DNA of 62,630 bases from Paracoccus zeaxanthinifaciens ATCC 21588 (lineage in GTDB: Bacteria; Pseudomonadota; Alphaproteobacteria; Rhodobacterales; Rhodobacteraceae). The notes beneath the pieces are model-generated. The model saw only the letters and a program-made list of their open reading frames with translations, had not been told where the DNA came from and searched no databases. How positions within the stretch are numbered: position 1 is the first letter of the stretch; the number at the start of each line of letters is the position of its first letter. The DNA is taken from the NCBI RefSeq assembly GCF_000420145.1, contig NZ_ATUJ01000018.1, positions 1-62,630 of the forward strand, read 5' to 3'. This document shows, piece after piece, positions 44,275-55,995 of this stretch. Made by a program: the position numbers and the translations under genes.

Positions 44275-44670
44275 TCAGAACAGCGCGGCAAGGATCATCA
44301 GAACCGTCGCCCCCATTCCCACCGACCAGATGAGCGAACGTCCGGGCACCCAGCCCAGGACATAGGCGGGCACATAGAGGATGCGCGCGCCAAGATAGAT
44401 CCACGCCATCAGCGCGGTGAAGAAGCTGCCCTGCTGGCCCATCGTCACGACGACCACGGCAAGGGTGAACATGATCAGCCCCTCGAAATGGTTGTTCAGC
44501 GCGCGCTGCAGTCGGCCTGCGCGACCGGGCAGGGGCTTGCCCGCCACGTCGTCGCGCGTGCCCATCGCGACGCGACGGCCCACGGTTTTCTGCGCCTCGA
44601 TGGAATAGGCGACGAATTGGCCGAACTGCAGCAGTCCGGCCAGTGCGAGAACGGTCAGTTCGGGCGTCAT
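44275..44670 (-). CDS. MAPEG-family membrane protein
   Basis: The 131-residue protein has four hydrophobic segments and the MAPEG core: R-A-L-N-N-H-F-E-G-L near residue 60 (QRALNNHFEGLIMFTLAV) and YLGARILYVPAYVLGW. Eukaryotic members are glutathione-dependent; the role of bacterial ones is unclear. It lies between lpd and a small protein gene in the suc cluster and has no known link to 2-oxoglutarate dehydrogenase. Confidence 0.88.
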   Translation of the reverse strand: MTPELTVLALAGLLQFGQFVAYSIEAQKTVGRRVAMGTRDDVAGKPLPGRAGRLQRALNNHFEGLIMFTLAVVVVTMGQQGSFFTALMAWIYLGARILYVPAYVLGWVPGRSLIWSVGMGATVLMILAALF

Positions 44671-44671
44671 G

Positions 44672-44926
44672 TCACGCGGTCTCCAGGAAATGCGCGTCGG
44701 TCGCGGTGACCCCGGCCTGCGAGGCGAAGACCGCCGCCGCGCCGTCCAGCCATTCGCGCGCCGATTTGGCGTCGTTGACCTGGAACAGCGCCCAGGCATG
44801 GCCCGCGCCTTCGGTCCACAATTGCAGAAGGGTCAGACCGGCATTGCCGCGATCCTCGGCATCCGCATCGAAGGCGGTCCGGAAACGGGTCAGGTCCTGA
44901 ATGCCGTAACGGATGATGAGCTGCAT
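44672..44926 (-). CDS. Small protein in suc cluster (84 aa)
   Basis: ATG 44926 gives MQLIIRYGIQDLTRFRTAFD..., a soluble protein with a likely alternating alpha/beta pattern (VQ-like strand, LLQLWTEGAGHAWALFQVND, EWLDGAAAVF). It resembles small dimeric ferredoxin-like folds such as ABM/DUF families, but I recognise no specific one. Its stop lies just before the MAPEG start. An in-frame ATG at 45013 would reach back into a low-similarity region. Confidence 0.7.
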   Translation of the reverse strand: MQLIIRYGIQDLTRFRTAFDADAEDRGNAGLTLLQLWTEGAGHAWALFQVNDAKSAREWLDGAAAVFASQAGVTATDAHFLETA

Positions 44927-45046
44927 GGCACTGCCTCGCATGTGGCGACCCGGATGTCGGGGCCGACAGGGTTGGAACCGGGCGCGAACGCCCCGTTCCT
45001 TTGGCTGGGTCATCGCCGCGCCCGTGTCAAGCGCGGCGCGGACGGA

Positions 45047-46555
45047 TCAGAGATCCATCAGCAGGCGACGGGGATCTTCCAGCGCTTCCTTGACGCGCAC
45101 CAGGAAGGTCACGGCGCCCTTGCCGTCGACGATGCGGTGGTCATAGGACAGCGCCAGGTACATCATCGGACGGATGACGATCTGACCGCCGACGACCATC
45201 GGACGTTCCTGGATCTTGTGCATGCCCAGGATGCCCGACTGCGGGGGGTTCAGGATCGGGGACGACATCAGCGAGCCATAGACGCCACCGTTCGAGATGG
45301 TGAAGGTGCCGCCCTGCATCTCGGCCATCGACAGCTTGCCGTCGCGACCCTTCTTGCCCAGCTCGGCGATCTCCTTCTCGATCGCGGCAAAGCCCTTCTG
45401 CTCGGCATCGCGAAGGACCGGAACGACCAGGCCCGAAGGCGTGCCGACGGCGACGCCCATGTTGACGTAGTTCTTGTAGACCACGTCGGTGCCGTCGATC
45501 TCGGCATTGACCTCGGGGACTTCCTTCAGCGCGTGGCAGCAGGCCTTCACGAAGAAGGACATGAAGCCCAGCTTGACGCCGTGCTTCTTCTCGAAGGCGT
45601 CCTTGTATTCGCTGCGCAGGCCCATGATGCCCGACATGTCGACCTCGTTATAGGTCGTCAGCATCGCCGCGGTGTTCTGCGCGTCCTTCAGACGGCGGGC
45701 GATGGTCTGGCGCAGGCGGGTCATCTTCACGCGCTCTTCGCGGGCGCTGTCGTCGACGGCCTTCGGTGCGGCGGCTGCCTTGGGCGCGCTGCTGGCCTTG
45801 GCGACGTCTTCCTTCATGACGCGACCGTCACGGCCCGAGCCCTGCACCTGGTCGCGGTCGATGCCCTTCTCGGCCATCGCCTTCTTGGCCGAGGGTGCGT
45901 CCTCGACGTCGCGCAGCTTCGTCTCTTCGGGGCCTGCGTTTTCCAGCACGGTGTCCTGCGCGTCCGACTGCTTGGCCGGGGCCGCGCCGCTGCCGCCTTC
46001 GGTGATGATGGCCAGCTTGGCCTTGGCATCGACGGTCGCGCCTTCCTCAGCGACGATCTCGGCCAGGACGCCTGCGGCCGGGCTGGGCACCTCGACCGAG
46101 ACCTTGTCGGTCTCCAGCTCGCACAGCATCTCATCGACCTCGACGCGATCGCCGGGCTTCTTGAACCAGGTGGCCACGGTGGCCTCGCTCACGCTTTCGC
46201 CGAGCGAGGGCACCATCACGTCAACGGATTTGCCGCTCATCTTCTGTTCTTCCTCGGGTTTGGTATCGGCCTTGGGCTCGGCCGGCTTGTCCTTGGCGGC
46301 GGGGCTTGCGCCCGCGCCGGTTTCATCGATCTGCGCCAGCAGCGCGTCGGGGCCGACCGTCTCGCCTTCGGCGGCGACGATCTCGGCCAGGGTGCCTGCG
46401 GCGGGGCTGGGCACCTCGACGGTGACCTTGTCGGTCTCCAGCTCGCACAGCATCTCGTCGACCTCGACGCGGTCGCCCGGCTTCTTGAACCAGGTGGCGA
46501 TGGTGGCCTCGGTGACGGACTCGCCCAGGGCGGGCACGCGGACTTCGGTGGTCAT
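45047..46555 (-). CDS. sucB: 2-oxoglutarate dehydrogenase E2, two lipoyl domains
   Basis: The 502-residue dihydrolipoyl succinyltransferase has two near-identical lipoyl domains (about 3-77 and 110-185). The lipoylated Lys are K43 and K151 in ELETDK(V). An E3/E1-binding domain lies near 220-252 ([21 protein letters not shown]), and the catalytic domain ends [13 protein letters not shown] with the active His. Classical SucB has one lipoyl domain, so this one is unusual. An internal ATG with an upstream AGGA (46240) begins the second domain. It follows sucA after 3 bp and transfers succinyl groups to CoA within the E1o-E2o-E3 complex. Confidence 0.97.
   Translation of the reverse strand: MTTEVRVPALGESVTEATIATWFKKPGDRVEVDEMLCELETDKVTVEVPSPAAGTLAEIVAAEGETVGPDALLAQIDETGAGASPAAKDKPAEPKADTKPEEEQKMSGKSVDVMVPSLGESVSEATVATWFKKPGDRVEVDEMLCELETDKVSVEVPSPAAGVLAEIVAEEGATVDAKAKLAIITEGGSGAAPAKQSDAQDTVLENAGPEETKLRDVEDAPSAKKAMAEKGIDRDQVQGSGRDGRVMKEDVAKASSAPKAAAAPKAVDDSAREERVKMTRLRQTIARRLKDAQNTAAMLTTYNEVDMSGIMGLRSEYKDAFEKKHGVKLGFMSFFVKACCHALKEVPEVNAEIDGTDVVYKNYVNMGVAVGTPSGLVVPVLRDAEQKGFAAIEKEIAELGKKGRDGKLSMAEMQGGTFTISNGGVYGSLMSSPILNPPQSGILGMHKIQERPMVVGGQIVIRPMMYLALSYDHRIVDGKGAVTFLVRVKEALEDPRRLLMDL
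46070..46514 (-). repeat. Duplicated lipoyl-domain coding segment
   Basis: About 120 bp at 46070-46190 recur at 46394-46514, offset by exactly 324 bp (108 codons), with only a handful of base differences. Most of the match codes for [20 protein letters not shown]. High DNA identity suggests a recent duplication or ongoing gene conversion, and allows slippage that could remove or add a domain. Confidence 0.85.
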
Positions 46556-46558
46556 CGT

Positions 46559-49525
46559 TTATCCTTCCAGATTCAGCGCTTCGGCGACCAGCGCCTCTTG
46601 TTCAGCCTTGTGGCGCGAGGCCAGGCCCGTCGCGACCGACGCGGCGGCGTTGCGACCGGCATAGCGGGCGCGACCGTGCTTGGCACCCAGACGTTCCAGC
46701 ACCCATTCCAGGTAGGGCTCGACGAAGGTCCAGCCGCCCTGGTTCTTGGGCTCTTCCTGGCACCAGACGACCTCGGCCTGCTTGAAGCGGCCCAGTTCCT
46801 TGACCATCGCCTGTGCGGGGAAGGGATAGAACTGTTCCAGGCGCAGCAGGTAGACGTCGGTGATCCCGGCCTCGTCGCGGGCCTTGAGCAGGTCGTAATA
46901 GACCTTGCCCGAGCAGACGACGACTCGCTTGATCTTCTCGTCCTCGACCAGCTTGGTGGGCGAGCTGCCGCGTTCGGCATCGTCCCACAGCACGCGGTGG
47001 AAGGTGCTGCCCGTCTGGAACTCCTCGGCGCGGCTGACGGCCATCGGATGGCGCAGCAGCGATTTCGGCGTCATCAGGACCAGCGGCTTGCGGAACCCGC
47101 GATGGATCTGGCGGCGCAGGATGTGGAAATAGTTCGCCGGCGTGGTGCAGTTCGCGACGATCCAGTTATCCTCGGCGCAGCCCTGCAGGAAGCGTTCCAA
47201 GCGGGCCGAGCTGTGCTCGGGGCCCTGGCCCTCGAAGCCGTGGGGCAGCAGCATGACCAGGCCGGACATGCGCAGCCACTTCTTCTCGCCCGAGGAGATG
47301 AACTGGTCGAACATGATCTGCGCGCCGTTGGCGAAATCGCCGAACTGCGCTTCCCACAGCACCAGGCTGTTGGGTTCGGCCAGCGAATAGCCGTATTCGA
47401 AGCCCAGCACAGCGTATTCCGACAGCATCGAGTCGATGACCTCGTAGCGGGCCTGACCGTCCTCGATGTTGTTCAGCGGATAGTAGCGCTCCTCGGTCTT
47501 CTGGTCGGTGAAGGCCGAGTGACGCTGGCTGAACGTGCCGCGCGTGCTGTCCTGACCGGCCAGGCGGACGCCGTGACCCTCGGTCAGCAACGAGCCGAAT
47601 GCCAGCGCCTCGCCGGTGGCCCAGTCGAAGCCCTCGCCGGTCTCGAACATCTTCTTCTTGGCTTCCAGAAGGCGCGAGACGGTCTTGTGCATGTTATGCG
47701 TCTCGGGCGCGGTCGTCAGCGCGGTGCCGACGCGCGACATCAGCTCGGGCGCGATGCCGGTCTCGCCCGGAACGTATTCCGTGCCTTCGCGGGCCATGCC
47801 CGACCACTTGCCGTCCAGCCAGTCGGCCTTGTTCGGCTTGAAGGTCTTGCCGGCCTCGAACTCGTCGTTGAGGTGGTTCTGGAACGACGCCTTCATGTCG
47901 TCGATCTCGCCTTCCGGGATCAGGCCGTCCTTGACCAGCCGCTCGGTGTACAGCTGCAGCGTGGTCTTGTGGCCCTTGATGCTGTGATACATCGCCGGGT
48001 TGGTGAACATCGGCTCGTCGCCTTCGTTGTGACCGAAGCGGCGATAGCAGAAGATGTCGATGACCACGTCCTTGCGGAACTTCTGGCGGAACTCGGTCGC
48101 GACCTTCGCGGCATGGACCACGGCTTCGGGATCGTCGCCGTTCACGTGGAAGATCGGCGCCTCGACCATCAGCGCGATGTCGGTCGGATAGGGCGAGGTA
48201 CGGCTGAAATGCGGCGCGGTGGTGAAGCCGATCTGGTTGTTCACCACGATGTGGATCGTGCCGCCGGTGCGGTGACCGCGGATGCCCGACAGCTGCAGGC
48301 ATTCGGCCACGACGCCCTGACCCGCGAAGGCCGCGTCGCCATGCAGCAGGATCGGCAGGACCGAGGTGCGGTCCTTGCGGTCGCCCAGCTGGTCGCTTTT
48401 CGCGCGGGCCTTGCCCAGCACGACCGGGTTCACGGCCTCGAGGTGGCTGGGGTTCGCGGTCAGCGACAGGTGCACCGTGTTGCCGTCGAACTCTCGGTCC
48501 GAGCTGGCGCCGAGGTGGTATTTCACGTCGCCCGAACCGTCCACGTCCTCGGGCTTGAAGCTGCCGCCCTGGAATTCGTTGAAGATCGCGCGATAGGGCT
48601 TGGACAGCACGTTGGCCAGCACCGAAAGGCGACCGCGGTGCGGCATGCCGAACACGATCTCTTTCACGCCAAGCGCGCCGCCGCGCTTGATGATCTGTTC
48701 CATCGCGGGGATCAGCGCCTCGCCGCCGTCAAGGCCGAAGCGCTTGGTGCCCATGTACTTGACGTGCAGGAACTTCTCGAAGCCCTCGGCCTCGACCAGC
48801 TTGTTCAGGATGGCGCGGCGACCGTTGCGGGTGAACTGGATCTCCTTGCCGTAGCCCTCGATCCGCTCCTTCAGCCAGGCGGCTTCCTCGGGGTTCGAGA
48901 TGTGCATGTATTGAAGCGCGAAGGTGCCGCAATAGGTGCGCTGCATCAGCTCGTTGATCTGGCGGATCGACGCGACCTCGAGGCCGAGCACGTTGTCGAT
49001 GAAGATCGGGCGGTCCATGTCGCCGGGGCCGAAGCCGTAGGTCTCGGGCTTCAGCTCTCCGTGATCGGGGATCTGGCGCAGCCCGAGCGGGTCGAGATTG
49101 GCGTGCAGGTGGCCGCGGATGCGGTAGGCGCGGATCAGCATCAGCGCGCGGATGCTGTCCAGCACGGCCTGACGGACCTGGGCCTCGGACAGGCTGACGC
49201 CCTTTTCCTGGGCCTTGTCGGCAATCTTCTTGGCAGCGGCGCCGGCTTCCGCCTTGGCGGCGGCGGGCCATTCGCCGGTCAGGGCCGAGGTCAGTTCGTC
49301 CATCGGCATGGGCGGCCAGTCGGGGCGGGCCCAGCTTGCGCCTTCGGCCTCGCGCTGCGCATCGGACTGCGCGTCGCCCAAGTCGCGGAAGAATGCATCC
49401 CACGCCTGATCGACCGCCGCCGGGTCCTTGGCCCACTGGCCGTAAAGCTGTTCCACATAGGCGGCATTGGCGCCCTGCAGGAACGAGGAGTCATGGAATT
49501 CGGAGTTCTTTGGCTGATCGGTCAT
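46559..49525 (-). CDS. sucA: 2-oxoglutarate dehydrogenase E1
   Basis: The 988-residue ThDP enzyme begins with the E2-binding helix (SSFLQGANAAYVEQLYGQWAKD). It contains GMPHRGRLSVLANVLSKPYRAIF, LHGDAAFAGQGVVAE (ThDP GDG-like motif), VVNNQIGFTT, and C-terminal GFEGQGPEHSSARLERFLQ. It decarboxylates 2-oxoglutarate and passes the succinyl group to SucB. ATG 49525 is used. sucB follows after 3 bp; a lipoprotein gene precedes it by 33 bp. Confidence 0.98.
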   Translation of the reverse strand: MTDQPKNSEFHDSSFLQGANAAYVEQLYGQWAKDPAAVDQAWDAFFRDLGDAQSDAQREAEGASWARPDWPPMPMDELTSALTGEWPAAAKAEAGAAAKKIADKAQEKGVSLSEAQVRQAVLDSIRALMLIRAYRIRGHLHANLDPLGLRQIPDHGELKPETYGFGPGDMDRPIFIDNVLGLEVASIRQINELMQRTYCGTFALQYMHISNPEEAAWLKERIEGYGKEIQFTRNGRRAILNKLVEAEGFEKFLHVKYMGTKRFGLDGGEALIPAMEQIIKRGGALGVKEIVFGMPHRGRLSVLANVLSKPYRAIFNEFQGGSFKPEDVDGSGDVKYHLGASSDREFDGNTVHLSLTANPSHLEAVNPVVLGKARAKSDQLGDRKDRTSVLPILLHGDAAFAGQGVVAECLQLSGIRGHRTGGTIHIVVNNQIGFTTAPHFSRTSPYPTDIALMVEAPIFHVNGDDPEAVVHAAKVATEFRQKFRKDVVIDIFCYRRFGHNEGDEPMFTNPAMYHSIKGHKTTLQLYTERLVKDGLIPEGEIDDMKASFQNHLNDEFEAGKTFKPNKADWLDGKWSGMAREGTEYVPGETGIAPELMSRVGTALTTAPETHNMHKTVSRLLEAKKKMFETGEGFDWATGEALAFGSLLTEGHGVRLAGQDSTRGTFSQRHSAFTDQKTEERYYPLNNIEDGQARYEVIDSMLSEYAVLGFEYGYSLAEPNSLVLWEAQFGDFANGAQIMFDQFISSGEKKWLRMSGLVMLLPHGFEGQGPEHSSARLERFLQGCAEDNWIVANCTTPANYFHILRRQIHRGFRKPLVLMTPKSLLRHPMAVSRAEEFQTGSTFHRVLWDDAERGSSPTKLVEDEKIKRVVVCSGKVYYDLLKARDEAGITDVYLLRLEQFYPFPAQAMVKELGRFKQAEVVWCQEEPKNQGGWTFVEPYLEWVLERLGAKHGRARYAGRNAAASVATGLASRHKAEQEALVAEALNLEG

Positions 49526-49558
49526 GGGTTGGTCCCCGTGTCAGGGCGTAAAAAAGGG

Positions 49559-49927
49559 TCAGGCGCAGTAGATGTCGAAAATACGTGCGCCGGGATCGGC
49601 GGTCGGGTCCAGTCGCGGTTGCTGCTGGATGCGCAGCGGCCTGCGACGTTCAAGCCCGCAGAGCGCGACGGCGGCGCGGCTTTCCGCGTTCGCGGGCGCT
49701 GCCGAGGGCTGGTAGATCACCCGCCAGCCGTAATCGCGACGCGAGACGGTCCGGACCGATTCAGCGGGAAGCCCGCTGGCCTGGTGCAGGTCGGTCCGCG
49801 CGGGAATGCCGCCGGGCAGGATGTCGGTGGTCATGCGCTCGCCGCAGGCGGCAAGCGTCAGCATCGCAAGCAGGGGCCAGGGCGCGGCAAGACCGGGCAG
49901 GGCACGGGCCCTGTCTGGCTGCGGCAT
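49559..49927 (-). CDS. Lipoprotein between sucD and sucA (122 aa)
   Basis: Starting at ATG 49927, the signal PLLAMLTLAACGER has a lipobox (LAAC, Cys near residue 28). The mature protein has RDYGWRVIYQPS and ESRAAVALCGLERRRP, then ends in DPGARIFDIYCA, with two further Cys that could form a disulfide. A GTG at 49954 is an alternative start. No family is recognised. It is inserted in the suc operon with no metabolic explanation. Confidence 0.72.
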   Translation of the reverse strand: MPQPDRARALPGLAAPWPLLAMLTLAACGERMTTDILPGGIPARTDLHQASGLPAESVRTVSRRDYGWRVIYQPSAAPANAESRAAVALCGLERRRPLRIQQQPRLDPTADPGARIFDIYCA

Positions 49928-50018
49928 TGCCGACTGGTGTTCCTGTGGTTGCACGATGCGTCCTTTGGGAAGTGACCCGTCCCCCCAACTTAGTCCGGGG
50001 GGACGGGCTGTCAAATCA

Positions 50019-50903
<885 letters not shown>

Positions 50904-50982
50904 CATGGCCTCCTTGCGTGAGGTGCGCCGACGCGCACCGATGTTCCAGAGGAAGCTGCGCCGCCGGGGCGCAGCCTGCTGC

Positions 50983-52176
50983 TCAGCCCTTCACGGCCTT
51001 GACGATCTTCTGCGCCGCATCCGACAGGTCGTCGGCAGCGATCACGTTCAGGCCGCTGTTCGCGATGATCTCTTTGCCCAGCTCGACATTGGTGCCTTCC
51101 AGGCGGACGACCAGCGGGACCTGCAGGCCGACTTCCTTCACGGCGGCGATGATGCCTTCCGCGATGATGTCGCAGCGCATGATGCCGCCGAAGATGTTGA
51201 CCAGGATGCCTTTGACGTTCTGGTCGCTGGTGATGATCTTGAAGGCCTCGGTGACCTTCTCCTTGGTCGCGCCGCCGCCGACATCGAGGAAGTTGGCCGG
51301 CTCGGCGCCGAACAGCTTGATGATGTCCATGGTGGCCATGGCCAGGCCCGCGCCGTTGACCATGCAGCCGATCTCGCCGTCCAGCGCGATGTAGTTCAGG
51401 TCGAACTTCGAGGCGGCCAGTTCCTTGGGATCTTCCTCGGTCTCGTCGCGCAGGGCCATGATGTCGGCCTGGCGATAGAGCGCGTTGTTGTCGAAGCCCA
51501 TCTTCGCGTCGAGGCACTTGAGGTTGCCCTCGGTGGTGACGATCAGCGGGTTGATCTCCAGCATCTCCATGTCCTTCTCGATGAACATGCGATACAGGTT
51601 CTTGACCAGCGCGACGCACTGCTTGACCTGCGGGCCCTTCAGGCCCAGGGCGAAGGCGACGCGGCGGCCGTGGAAGTCCGACAGGCCCGAGGCCGGATCG
51701 ACGCTGAAGCTGACGATCTTTTCCGGGGTCGAGGCTGCGACTTCCTCGATGTCCATGCCGCCTTCGGTCGAGGCGACGAAGCTGACGCGGCTGGTGACGC
51801 GGTCGACCAGCAGGGCCAGGTACAGTTCGGTCTCGATGTCCGAACCATCCTCGATATAGATGCGGTTGACCTGCTTGCCCGCGGGACCGGTCTGGTGCGT
51901 GACCAGCGTGCGGCCCAGCATCTGGCGGGTCAGTTCCTCGGCTTCTTCCACCGACTTGGCCAGGCGGACGCCGCCTTTTTCACCGGCTTCGGCTTCCTTG
52001 AAGCTGCCCTTGCCGCGACCACCTGCGTGGATCTGCGCCTTGACCACCCAGAGCGGGCCGTCCATTTCGCCCGCGGCGGTCTTCGCCTCGTCGGCCTTCA
52101 TGACGATGCGGCCATCGCTGACCGGCGCGCCGTACTGACGCAGCAGCGCCTTGGCCTGATATTCGTGGATGTTCAT
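50983..52176 (-). CDS. sucC: Succinyl-CoA ligase, beta subunit
   Basis: The 397-residue ATP-grasp subunit starts [22 protein letters not shown], with nucleotide-binding [20 protein letters not shown] and the C-terminal [30 protein letters not shown] 52176 is the canonical start. The 241-bp gap to mdh contains paired GTGATCAC palindromes, so sucC probably has its own promoter. sucD follows after 79 bp. Confidence 0.98.
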   Translation of the reverse strand: MNIHEYQAKALLRQYGAPVSDGRIVMKADEAKTAAGEMDGPLWVVKAQIHAGGRGKGSFKEAEAGEKGGVRLAKSVEEAEELTRQMLGRTLVTHQTGPAGKQVNRIYIEDGSDIETELYLALLVDRVTSRVSFVASTEGGMDIEEVAASTPEKIVSFSVDPASGLSDFHGRRVAFALGLKGPQVKQCVALVKNLYRMFIEKDMEMLEINPLIVTTEGNLKCLDAKMGFDNNALYRQADIMALRDETEEDPKELAASKFDLNYIALDGEIGCMVNGAGLAMATMDIIKLFGAEPANFLDVGGGATKEKVTEAFKIITSDQNVKGILVNIFGGIMRCDIIAEGIIAAVKEVGLQVPLVVRLEGTNVELGKEIIANSGLNVIAADDLSDAAQKIVKAVKG

Positions 52177-52286
52177 CTCGACCCCCTCGTTCGGTTCGAC
52201 AGATTTGGGGCCTTGTCGCATATCGTGACGGGCAGATGAAACGAATTCCCCTGAAAATCGGTAAAACCGGCGGCATCTCGCCCAAT

Positions 52287-52315
52287 GTGATCACACGAGG
52301 AAATACTGTGATCAC
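52287..52315. promoter_or_regulatory. Paired GTGATCAC operator upstream of sucC
   Basis: Two perfect palindromes, GTGATCAC at 52287-52294 and 52308-52315, are 21 bp apart (N13 between them), within TGTGATCACA and TGTGATCACG contexts. They lie about 110-140 bp before sucC and after mdh. The same pair with the same spacing precedes sdhC. This is strong evidence for a shared DNA-binding regulator of the two operons; its identity is unknown. Confidence 0.8.
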
Positions 52316-52417
52316 GAACGCCCGGTCCGATAGCGAAAACATCGCGACTCGTAAGGGCGGAACGCGAAGCGGCGCGTCCGGGGACGCGCCGCCAGGCATG
52401 TTCAGGTCAGCAGGGGA

Positions 52418-54266
<1,849 letters not shown>

Positions 54267-54349
54267 TATTCTGCGATGCGGCAATTTCACCCTTGCCATA
54301 TCTGGCGCGAATATGCACCTTGACGCAACAATGTTGCGAGGAGGAATTC

Positions 54350-55192
54350 ATGGCGCGTCCCTACCGGTCGGTTCTCTATATCCCTGCGGCGAATGCGCGG
54401 GCGATGGACAAGGCGCGCGGATTGCCTGCCGATGCGATCATCTTCGACCTCGAGGATGCGGTCGCGCCCGACCAGAAGGTGGCGGCGCGCGATGCGCTGC
54501 GGCAGGCGCTTGCGCAGGATTACGGCCCGCGCGCGCGCATCGTTCGGATCAATGCGCTTGCGACGGAATGGGGCAGGGCCGATGCCGTGGCCTGCGCCGA
54601 CCTTCCCGTGGATGGCGTGCTGATCCCCAAGGTGGACGGCCCCGAGGATCTGGACGCCGTGGCCGAGCTGCTGCCCGACGCCCCGCTCTGGGCCATGATG
54701 GAGACGCCCCTGGGCATGCTGAACGCGGGCGCCATCGCGGCGCATCCGCGGCTGTCGGGCATGGTCATGGGGACGAACGACCTGGCGAAAGAGATCGGCA
54801 GCCGCTTCCGCGCGGACCGTCTGCCGATGATGGCGGGTCTGGGCCTGTGCCTGCTGGCCGCGCGGGCGCATGGCCGGGTCATCGTCGATGGCGTCTTCAA
54901 TGCCTTCAAGGACGAGGACGGGCTGCGCGCCGAATGCGAGCAGGGGCGCGACATGGGCTTCGACGGCAAGACGCTGATCCATCCGGCGCAGCTGGCGGTG
55001 GCCAACGCGGCCTTTGCCCCGACCGAACCCGAGATCGACCTGGCCCGCCGCCAGATCGAGGCGTTCGAGCAGGCTCAGGCCGCGGGGCAGGGCGTCGCCG
55101 TCGTGGACGACCGCATCGTCGAGAACCTGCATGTCGAGACCGCGCGCCGCACCATCGACCGGGCCCAGGCGATTGCGGCCATGGCGGAATAG
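54350..55192 (+). CDS. mcl2: (3S)-malyl-CoA thioesterase / CitE-like lyase (Mcl2 type)
   Basis: The 280-residue protein has the CitE/HpcH fold: RSVLYIPAANARAMDKA, the metal-binding IIFDLEDAV, VDGVLIPKVDG, AMMETPLGMLNA (Glu ligand) and MGTNDLAKEIG. It is shorter than malyl-CoA lyase Mcl1 and lies next to mesaconyl-CoA hydratase and sdh, which matches the Rhodobacter Mcl2 thioesterase of the ethylmalonyl-CoA pathway (from memory). It would hydrolyse (3S)-malyl-CoA to malate. GAGGAGGAATTC precedes ATG 54350. Confidence 0.85.
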   Translation: MARPYRSVLYIPAANARAMDKARGLPADAIIFDLEDAVAPDQKVAARDALRQALAQDYGPRARIVRINALATEWGRADAVACADLPVDGVLIPKVDGPEDLDAVAELLPDAPLWAMMETPLGMLNAGAIAAHPRLSGMVMGTNDLAKEIGSRFRADRLPMMAGLGLCLLAARAHGRVIVDGVFNAFKDEDGLRAECEQGRDMGFDGKTLIHPAQLAVANAAFAPTEPEIDLARRQIEAFEQAQAAGQGVAVVDDRIVENLHVETARRTIDRAQAIAAMAE

Positions 55193-55235
55193 GGGCAGTC
55201 TGCGACCGAAGACGCATTCAGCGAAAGGAAGCCAG

Positions 55236-55787
55236 ATGCTGATCCTGATCCTCGGCGTGGCCCTGTGGTGGGCGGCGCATCTGTTCAAGCGGGCGGCCCC
55301 CGAGACGCGCGCGAAGCTGGGCGATCCGGGCAAGGGCGCGGTGGCCGTCGCGCTGGCGCTGTCGATCGTGCTGATGACGGTCGGCTACAAATCCGCGGTC
55401 GGCTCCTTCCTGTGGGGGCCTTCGTCCGCGACGGTCGGCATCAACAACCTGCTGGTCCTGATCGCGTTCTACCTGTTCGCCGCATCGGGGATGAAGACCC
55501 GCGTGACGGCGCTGACGCGGCATCCGATGCTGTGGGGCTTTGCCGTCTGGGCCTTCGCGCATCTGCTGGTCAATGGCGACACGCCCTCGATCATCCTGTT
55601 CGGCGGGCTGCTGGCCTGGGCGCTGGTCGAGATGCAGGTGATCAACCGCGTGTCGGATCATGTTCCGCCGACCGGTCCCTTCCCCGTCAGGAAAGAGATC
55701 ATGGCAGTCGTCGGCGCCGTGATCGTCATGCTGGTCGCAGCCACCATCCACGGCCTTGTCGGCCCCTCGCCATTCGGAGTTTCGTAA
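55236..55787 (+). CDS. NnrU-family membrane protein
   Basis: The 183-residue protein has about five membrane segments with the NnrU features LGVALWWAAHLFKRAAP, TRHPMLWGFAVWAFAHLLVNGD and ILFGGLLAWALVEM (conserved His residues). NnrU is named for a denitrification gene of Rhodobacter; relatives resemble isoprenylcysteine methyltransferase-like membrane enzymes. Its role between malyl-CoA and mesaconyl-CoA genes is unclear. It follows mcl2 by 43 bp and precedes the DUF1737 gene by 1 bp. Confidence 0.87.
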   Translation: MLILILGVALWWAAHLFKRAAPETRAKLGDPGKGAVAVALALSIVLMTVGYKSAVGSFLWGPSSATVGINNLLVLIAFYLFAASGMKTRVTALTRHPMLWGFAVWAFAHLLVNGDTPSIILFGGLLAWALVEMQVINRVSDHVPPTGPFPVRKEIMAVVGAVIVMLVAATIHGLVGPSPFGVS

Positions 55788-55788
55788 G

Positions 55789-55995
55789 ATGCCCAAGATC
55801 TATCGCCTGCTGACCGAGGACGATACCGCCGCCTTCTGCCACAAGGTCAGCGACGCGCTGGCCAAGGGCTGGGTGCTGGAGGGCAGCCCCAGCATGGCCT
55901 TCGATGCCGCGCGCGGCGTGATGCGCTGCGCACAGGCCGTCACCAAGGAGATCGAGACCGAATACCACCCCGACATGAAGCTGGGCCAGCAATGA
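55789..55995 (+). CDS. DUF1737 family protein (68 aa)
   Basis: This small soluble protein begins MPKIYRLLTEDDTAAFCHKV and continues SDALAKGWVLEGSPSMAFD, the DUF1737 pattern, ending KEIETEYHPDMKLGQQ. It is coupled on both sides: 1 bp after the NnrU-like gene and a 4-bp overlap with mesaconyl-CoA hydratase. No activity is known. Its fixed place in the pathway operon suggests an accessory role. Confidence 0.82.
   Translation: MPKIYRLLTEDDTAAFCHKVSDALAKGWVLEGSPSMAFDAARGVMRCAQAVTKEIETEYHPDMKLGQQ

Noticed and set aside
44669..49975. A 1768-codon open frame on the plus strand opposite sucA and sucB
   Set aside because: It is antisense to well-supported sucA, sucB and neighbours. Its Arg/Gly/Ala/His/Asp-rich composition is what GC-rich third codon positions produce on the opposite strand.
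52285..52296. CRP/FNR-type site at TGTGATCACA
   Set aside because: CRP sites need a 6-bp spacer between TGTGA and TCACA; here the arms abut, and the perfect 8-bp core is doubled at 21-bp spacing.
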